Of a stretch of DNA of 64,000 bases, positions 58,973 through 64,000 are shown piece after piece. Source of the stretch: Opeltia flavorubescens. Its lineage: Eukaryota > Ascomycota > Lecanoromycetes > Teloschistales > Teloschistaceae. The DNA is taken from positions 1,078,969-1,142,968 of the forward strand of contig KE546966.1 of the NCBI GenBank assembly GCA_000442125.1. Direction: 5' to 3'. Made by a program: the position numbers and the translations under genes. Below the pieces are notes generated by a model that saw only the letters and a list, made by a program, of their open reading frames with translations, was not told where the DNA came from and ran no database searches. Positions within the stretch are counted from its first letter, which is position 1; each line of letters begins with the position of its first letter.

Positions 58973-59542
58973 TGTTGTCACTATTTCAGGGTTCTTATTG
59001 TTTGATTTACTGTCTACGTACCTTTGGAGCCATGTATCTAACCAATGAAAATAGCTTCGAATTCTACGTGTTCTGCTCTCGACTGGCCTTAGATTTCTCG
59101 AAAAGCTGGAGCCAGGTTGATCTGCTGCAAGGATTTAAATATGCACAAAATGGGCGCTAACCAGAATAGTCTATTTGCGACAAGCCATACCCAACCTCAA
59201 ATCTCGTACGCTGCTTCACTGCAATTCAAGGGACGATTGGCAACGCAGCTCGACTCATCACGACATATGACTTTGATCTTTTGCTGTATCGAACATGACG
59301 TGGAACCAGCCGGGTATATCCATCCTCTGGAGGCTCATCAAAATTCTTTGATAATCCCACCACCTTGACAACATCAACGGTCAAATTGAAGAAACCTAGT
59401 CATCTGCTCTTCCAACGGACAAACAATCTATCCATGCACTTTCTCATGTTACAACCCACCGGAAAGCAGGTTATTGCCACCAGTCGAAGACCAGACGAAC
59501 TAGATGATATAATCTCGACAGAAAACGTTATCCGAGACGACA
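58973..59542. other. Upstream region of TRP2
   Basis: About 570 bases between the TRP2 start and the coiled-coil pseudogene. A CCAAT occurs near 59040. A plus-strand frame at 59365-59559 lacks an ATG and overlaps the pseudogene start in another frame. No gene called. Confidence 0.5.
59251..59257. promoter_or_regulatory. Near-consensus Gcn4/CPC1 site upstream of TRP2
   Basis: CGACTCA, one mismatch from TGACTCA, about 280 bases upstream of the TRP2 ATG. Weak alone; it gains weight from the similar site at tryptophan synthase. Confidence 0.3.
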
Positions 59543-60153
59543 ATGGCGTCTCACTTTGACGAAGTGGACCCTCGGGCATTATTTTCAGACCAAACAAATG
59601 CACGGAAATTTCTGAGCAACCCCAATAACTCTCACATCGTGTAGAATTAACAAGCCTTCGAAAGGAAAATGATGAGAGATCCAAATTGTTACCCAGGATT
59701 GATGAAGTCATGAAGCAGCTTCAGCGTAAGCAGGTGGAGAATCAAGTACAATCTGCTAGCTGAATTGCTAAAAAGCAGGAAAGCACTGAAGGTTGAATTA
59801 GGAGGTGCATGATCACGCTGTGAATGCAATTGAGAGAGAGCGACTAAGCAAGCAAGACGAGTGGAAGAGGAGAACATGAAACTGTAGGTAACCATGAGCA
59901 TCAACATGCGCCTGATAACTTTGCTTTGGTTGCAGTCAAGAACTGATGGAACTGGAGTTAATGATTCAATGGAGGACTAAGCGGAGCTGACTTATCTCAA
60001 GCTAAAGCTCCGAATTATGGAGATGCAAACGCTACCGTATGTTCCTTGAGATAGACGCGATATATTAGCTGCAGGTATTCGAAGATGGAAAGCGGACTGG
60101 AGCTGAGTGCACAGAAGGCGGGAGAGAAGGCGACGGGAACGACGCCTCGATGA
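59543..60153 (+). pseudogene. Frame-broken coiled-coil protein gene
   Basis: Not a known family to me. It opens with ATG and a 33-codon frame (MASHFDEVDPRALFSDQ), stopped at 59641. Coding-like helical pieces continue in shifting frames: ELTSLRKENDERSKLLPRID and MKQLQRKQVENQ (59646-59745), LLAELLKSRKALKVELG (about 59752-59803), HDHAVNAIERERLSKQDEWK (59809-59868), then VEEENMKL. A good intron follows (59884-59935, GTAGGT to TTGCAG), joining QELMELELMIQWRTK, a further shift to AELTYLKLKLRIMEMQTLP, and a second good intron (60037-60074, GTATGT to CTGCAG) joining YSKMESGLEL to a stop at 60153. At least four frame changes in 600 bases argue for a decayed host gene; clustered sequencing errors are the other reading. 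Confidence 0.55.
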
Positions 60154-60460
60154 GTAGGAAGGTTCTTCGCCTAGCCTGCTTCGAGGCAGACGATATGTAA
60201 TCGATGAACGATAGAAATGCAGATTGAGTTGGATGACAAAAGTTAGGAGGTTTGAAGATAGCGGAAAGCAAAGATCTAACACAGGATAGATGAGGAGGCT
60301 GCGATTATGGTGTGTAATGTATTCATTGCCCGGGAGCATTTCACAATATTCTGCTTCCGCGGGGCGCTCATGTTCTCGACCTAGAGATGCTAATATGGAC
60401 CGCCTGGGTAGCAGAGGTAGACAAAAGATAGAGTGAGAAGGAGTGTTGAAGAGTGGCAGA
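60154..60460. other. Intergenic between convergent genes
   Basis: 3' flanks of the coiled-coil pseudogene and LSM1. Minus-strand frames of 68-169 codons here have no ATG-led family resemblance and are not called. Confidence 0.5.
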
Positions 60461-61215
60461 TCAGAAGAGGACTTCCCCGCTGTGCTCTGCTTCGAATCCA
60501 AGTTCTTGTAGTCTTGCTTGTCTGACTTTGTCTGAACGCTTCATCGCTTGGCTTTTCTTGACTGTAAGGGCATGTACTTCCTCCGCGGAAGCTTTGCGAA
60601 ATGGGTCTGGGATGTAGTCGTCCTTGTCGAGGTCCTGGACGTAACAGTCCATAAGTCCAAGGCAGAGACAATGATGTAGGGAGGAAACATACAATCTCTC
60701 CAAGTAATAGAACGTTCTCGCCTCGAACCAGGAAGATGCCTCGTGGAATATCCGCATAGAGGTCTTCAATGAAGATTCTCTCGATGGTGTCTTGTAAGAC
60801 GAGATTTGCTGCAACCCGTCTTAGTCCAAGGCGCTGAACTGTGGGTTGAGCAGTAGATACCAAATTGATCCCAGCTCCTCAACACGCCAATGAGCTTCCT
60901 GCCATCTCGAAGAACAAGTACCAGCTTCTCTATGATCCGCCCAACGACAGCCCTCCGGTCAGCCATCGAGATTTTGAAACTCGCTGCGCGGTTCGAGAAC
61001 CAGTGCGGAGCTGATCAGGCATCTTACTATCTGTCAGGTCAAGAAGTTGCGCGGCAGTGGTGAACATCTAATAATCTCACTTTAGCAGCAATCATTTAAG
61101 GTCGAAGCACAGCACCTATGCTGACCTGCGGTGGCAGCTGAGGAGTTCCCCCGGGCGGCGCGACATGATTTGGACCCGCTACCGCACCCGAATCCTGTAT
61201 AGAGAGGTTTTCCAT
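60461..61215 (-). CDS. LSM1: Lsm1, decapping activator of the Lsm1-7 ring
   Basis: Subunit specific to the cytoplasmic Lsm1-7-Pat1 ring that binds oligoadenylated mRNA ends and promotes decapping in P-bodies. Five exons (61126-61215, 61028-61067, 60861-60929, 60693-60808, 60461-60634) give 162 residues. The N-terminus is Pro/Gly-rich (start [12 protein letters not shown]). The Sm1 motif is [28 protein letters not shown] and the Sm2 motif is [17 protein letters not shown], followed by the Lsm1-specific [12 protein letters not shown] and the charged tail ending EHSGEVLF. Every exon junction falls inside these motifs and restores them. Four introns in a 489-base coding sequence is dense compared with the neighbours. 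Confidence 0.96.
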
Positions 61216-61603
61216 TCTGTGGAACTCATTGGAACTTGGGAGTAAGAAGGAAGATTATCATCTGGAAGCTTTAGATTGAGTTGATGTAATGTTAAGTTTG
61301 TCGAATTTTGAGTGTTTGAAGCCGAGGCTGGGCTGGCTAGTACGGAATGGCAGTGTCACAAGAGATAGATAGCACATACTACGATAAGATGTTATTTGAT
61401 CTTTCATCTAACGAACAAGAAAATATTGTAAGTCAGTCAAAAATTCCTTTTGTCGAGTATTCCGTCCTTCAGCCACCGAAGCAAAAGTCCCGGGATTATC
61501 GGGATCGTGCGCCTTGCCAACCTTCCTACCAGATCTTGAGTTTTAAATCCAACGCCAGCCATGCATATAGTACATCTATCTTCCGTAACGTTTCTTGCTG
61601 CTC
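61216..61603. other. Intergenic
   Basis: LSM1 promoter and RPB3 3' flank, about 390 bases. Nothing else recognised. Confidence 0.55.
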
Positions 61604-62688
61604 TCAGCCGTAGGGTGTTGCGCCAAATGGTGTGGTCCCTCCGCCGTACATCGTTTGCCCACCTGTATTGCCGAAGGGTGTCGTATACCCCTGATCCATC
61701 CCGTAATCACCACCATGCATACCGTCCGGACTCCTTGGTCCACCAAATCCATCTACATCGCCATTTCGGTCGTCGCCTGAGAATTCTTGAATGACTGCTG
61801 CAAGCTTCTGTTGTAAGACTTTGATGCCTTGAAGCACCACGGCATCCGGCTCGAGGTTCCCAATTGATTCTACGTCAAAGTAGTATTTTGATGGTTGCGC
61901 AGAATAATCAAATGCCTCCCCGTCTTGAGGAGCCTCTTCCCAGGCGGCGTTTCCGGATTTTGGCCTGTAGTGGTTAGGCTTAATCGTTTGCTTTATCGAG
62001 AGACCACATACCACTCCTTTTCCGGATCCTCCTCGTACCAGTAGTCCGCATGCTTCAGCTTGTTGTGTGGATCGTACTCAAACCCTACAGCACTGGTGGG
62101 TGCCCATTTGGCGTGCTCTTTCGCGATACCCTTTTTCGCAATACATTTCATCCTAATCTCTTGATTCTGCCGTAACTTGCAGATCACGCTTCCCAGACCC
62201 TGCGCATCCGTGATCACTGGCGTTCCAACCCACTCATTGGGTCTTGGCTCGGCGACAACTAGATCTCGAGCGTAGACCTTCATGATTTCGTCGCCAGTAC
62301 AACGCGCATGCAGGTCGAGAGTGACAGAGCAATGCTCACAGTATTGCTCGCAGTAGTCGCAGTCTCTTGTATAAGCGACATCATCGACATTCTTGGAGTT
62401 CAATGGAATGAGCCCCAGACGGTGAGCGATGAACTCGTCGGCGAGAGAAGAGGTATTGACTTGGACTTCCACAAGATCGATGGCCATGGTAGGGACTTCA
62501 GCTAGGAGCGTCCGGCGTAGAGAGTTGGCGAAGGATAGGTCAATGTTCTCTAATGTAAAATCGGCGCGGTCTTTCAGAGCCTAAGTACTTTAGCAAGAAA
62601 AGTAAACGAAAGGCACAGGCTTAATAACCTGACGGACAGTGACTCGAGGACCAATGTCCTCGAGCCCATCCATGCCATCATAATCCAT
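61604..62688 (-). CDS. RPB3: RNA polymerase II subunit Rpb3
   Basis: Alpha-like subunit that pairs with Rpb11 to start assembly of RNA polymerase II. Three exons (62629-62688, 62012-62580, 61604-61964) give 329 residues. The N-terminal dimerisation part has FTLENIDLSFANSLRRTLLAE and VPTMAIDLVEV. The insert domain has the zinc loop CDYCEQYCEHC, then HARCTGDEIMKVYARDL. The core returns with KWAPTSAVGFEYDPHNKL and the C-terminal helix around VLQGIKVLQQKLAAVIQE. The last 45 residues are a Gly-rich tail with repeats such as TTPFG and ATPYG, absent from the core fold. Introns are 48 and 47 bases. Confidence 0.97.
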
Positions 62689-63133
62689 GCTGGTAATGAG
62701 CACCAAGCAGTGAGCTGAGGCTTCTGCTAGCCCAGCATAATTCAGGGACCTGAATGTCGATAGTAAATGATTTTGAATCAGCTACCTGAGGGTTTGAATG
62801 GATACTGAATCAGGTGGGACGCGAAAGGGCAGTGAAACCGAATTGAGAAGAGGAAAATCCTATGATTGATATAAAGATGCAGCAAGGGCCCGGTCGCACT
62901 AGACCCTACCGTAGGGCTGCATTAGTGCGTTGGTCGCCAAGCATCAAAGTTTCAGTTGCAAGTTTTAAATTGTAATTCAAGGAGAGAAAAGACCGCTTTA
63001 TCGCCTGTGTTTATCTACGATGGCTTCGCAAAGCCAATGATACCGTCTTTAAAGTCTATTGAACCCAACAACTATTTGTGCTACACTAGACTAAAGCAAA
63101 GGACCACCATGTGCGCCTACAATCATTTCAAGC
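62689..63133. other. Intergenic
   Basis: RPB3 promoter and RIB3 3' flank, about 445 bases. No further gene recognised. Confidence 0.55.
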
Positions 63134-63978
63134 TCATGCTTGACCATTCTCCTTTGGTCTTTCCACGTACTCAACAAGATCTTCAATAGTACACACCTTC
63201 AATCCCCATTTCCTCCCAAACTTCAAGCAAGCATCTCTTCTCATCATTCCTCCCCCTATTCTTTCCGCTCTCCCTTCTACTTCATCCCCATCTTCCACCA
63301 GCTCACATATGACGCCCACTGGTGCTTTACCCGCTAGACGACAAAATTCTACTGCGGCCTCAGTGTGACCTTTCCTCTCCCTGATCCCACCGTCTTTCGC
63401 CTTCAAAGGAAACACATGACCTGGCCTCCGAAATGAAGCAGCGCTCACATCCGGAGCAGTAAGCGTACGGCAAGTCAGCGCACGATTATGCGCGGAGATA
63501 CCCGTGGTGATAGTCGAGTCCGAGGCGTCTATCGAGACGGTGTAAGCTGTGCGATTGGGATCGGCGTTTGCCTTCACCATCTGGGGTAGTTCAAGCTTTT
63601 GCGCTAAATTCGCAGGTAACGGGGCGCAGATGAGACCACTACAATTGAAGCAGAATATTAAGAAAAATTCACAGAGCAGCTTGACAGGATGACGAACAAA
63701 CCTCGAGTGACGGACCATGAAGGCCATTTTTTCTGTTGTTATTGATTCTGCTGCAATGATAAGATCGCCTTCGTTCTCCCGGTCCATAGAATCAAGGACA
63801 ACGATGAATTCCCCATTTGCTGTGTATTTCATCAGCCGCGGTTGATTTTTGTTGAGCTCGAGTGGGATGACAATCCAAGGAGGGTCAAGATGACTTGAGA
63901 AGGAACGAGCGTACCAAATGCCTGTATGGTGTCTTCAATCGAATCGAAACGTGACTTATGCGTCCCGTTGATTGCCAT
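63134..63978 (-). CDS. RIB3: 3,4-dihydroxy-2-butanone 4-phosphate synthase
   Basis: Makes the four-carbon unit of riboflavin from ribulose 5-phosphate. Three exons (63915-63978, 63702-63819, 63134-63638) give 228 residues. The start is MAINGTHKSRFDSIEDTIQAF. The active-site loop is MDRENEGDLIIAAE (acid residues that hold Mg2+), followed by MVRHSSGLICAPL, the TTGISAHNRALT block and PGHVFPLKAKDGG, RKGHTEAAVEFCRLAG, and VICELVEDGD. It stands alone without the GTP cyclohydrolase II fusion seen in bacteria, as in other fungi. The second intron (63639-63701, 63 bases) has no stop codon in frame; removing it restores RHSSGLICAPL. Confidence 0.96.
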
Positions 63979-64000
63979 CTTAGCTAAGATGGCCGCTCAG

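Noticed and set aside
60766-60966. A start for Lsm1 at 60966 (MADRRAVV)
   Set aside because: This stretch is intron. Splicing to 61028 restores the conserved [13 protein letters not shown] instead.

Overview
The window is ordinary nuclear DNA of a filamentous ascomycete (Pezizomycotina). Genes are interrupted by short GT-AG introns of about 45-80 bases, and two of the proteins (a HET-domain protein and a fungal-type Zn2Cys6 protein) are of fungal kinds. The overall gene style would suit Leotiomycetes, but that rank is a guess. I see no tRNA, rRNA, CRISPR array or recognisable transposon. Three ambiguous bases (11048, 12427, 23540) show this is draft sequence.

Layout. Positions 1-5264 hold the start of an acid-sphingomyelinase-like secreted phosphodiesterase (running off the left edge), bifunctional tryptophan synthase, and, divergent from it, a mitochondrial succinate dehydrogenase assembly factor. 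Positions 5972-18627 are one giant HECT ubiquitin ligase of the Tom1/HUWE1 family, with a single 12.4-kb exon between two small ones. Positions 20016-32000 hold a very-long-chain enoyl-CoA reductase, a Ser/Ala-repeat GPI-type surface protein, a histidine phosphatase, a protein with three Zn2Cys6-like modules, a disordered hypothetical protein, and bifunctional 6-phosphofructo-2-kinase/fructose-2,6-bisphosphatase.

Positions 32576-43895 hold dynactin p150, a peroxisomal fatty-acid ABC half-transporter with a CCGAGG palindrome in its promoter, a HET-domain protein and a six-exon small secreted protein. Positions 44808-55367 hold a membrane-anchored hormone-sensitive-lipase-like hydrolase, the Rpd3L subunit Rxt3 with two phase-compatible first exons, the CLN3/Btn1 vacuolar protein and acetylornithine aminotransferase. 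Positions 56338-63978 hold a small zinc-ribbon gene, anthranilate synthase component I, a frame-broken coiled-coil pseudogene, Lsm1, Rpb3 and the riboflavin gene RIB3.

Functionally the genes are mostly housekeeping. Anthranilate synthase I and tryptophan synthase are the first and last enzymes of one pathway, and both have near-Gcn4/CPC1 sites upstream. Arg8 makes ornithine in mitochondria. I found no secondary-metabolite or defence cluster. The most useful new leads are the triple Zn2Cys6 protein, the fatty-acid-response palindrome, the alternative first exon of RXT3, two stop-free introns of 3n length, and the coiled-coil pseudogene.
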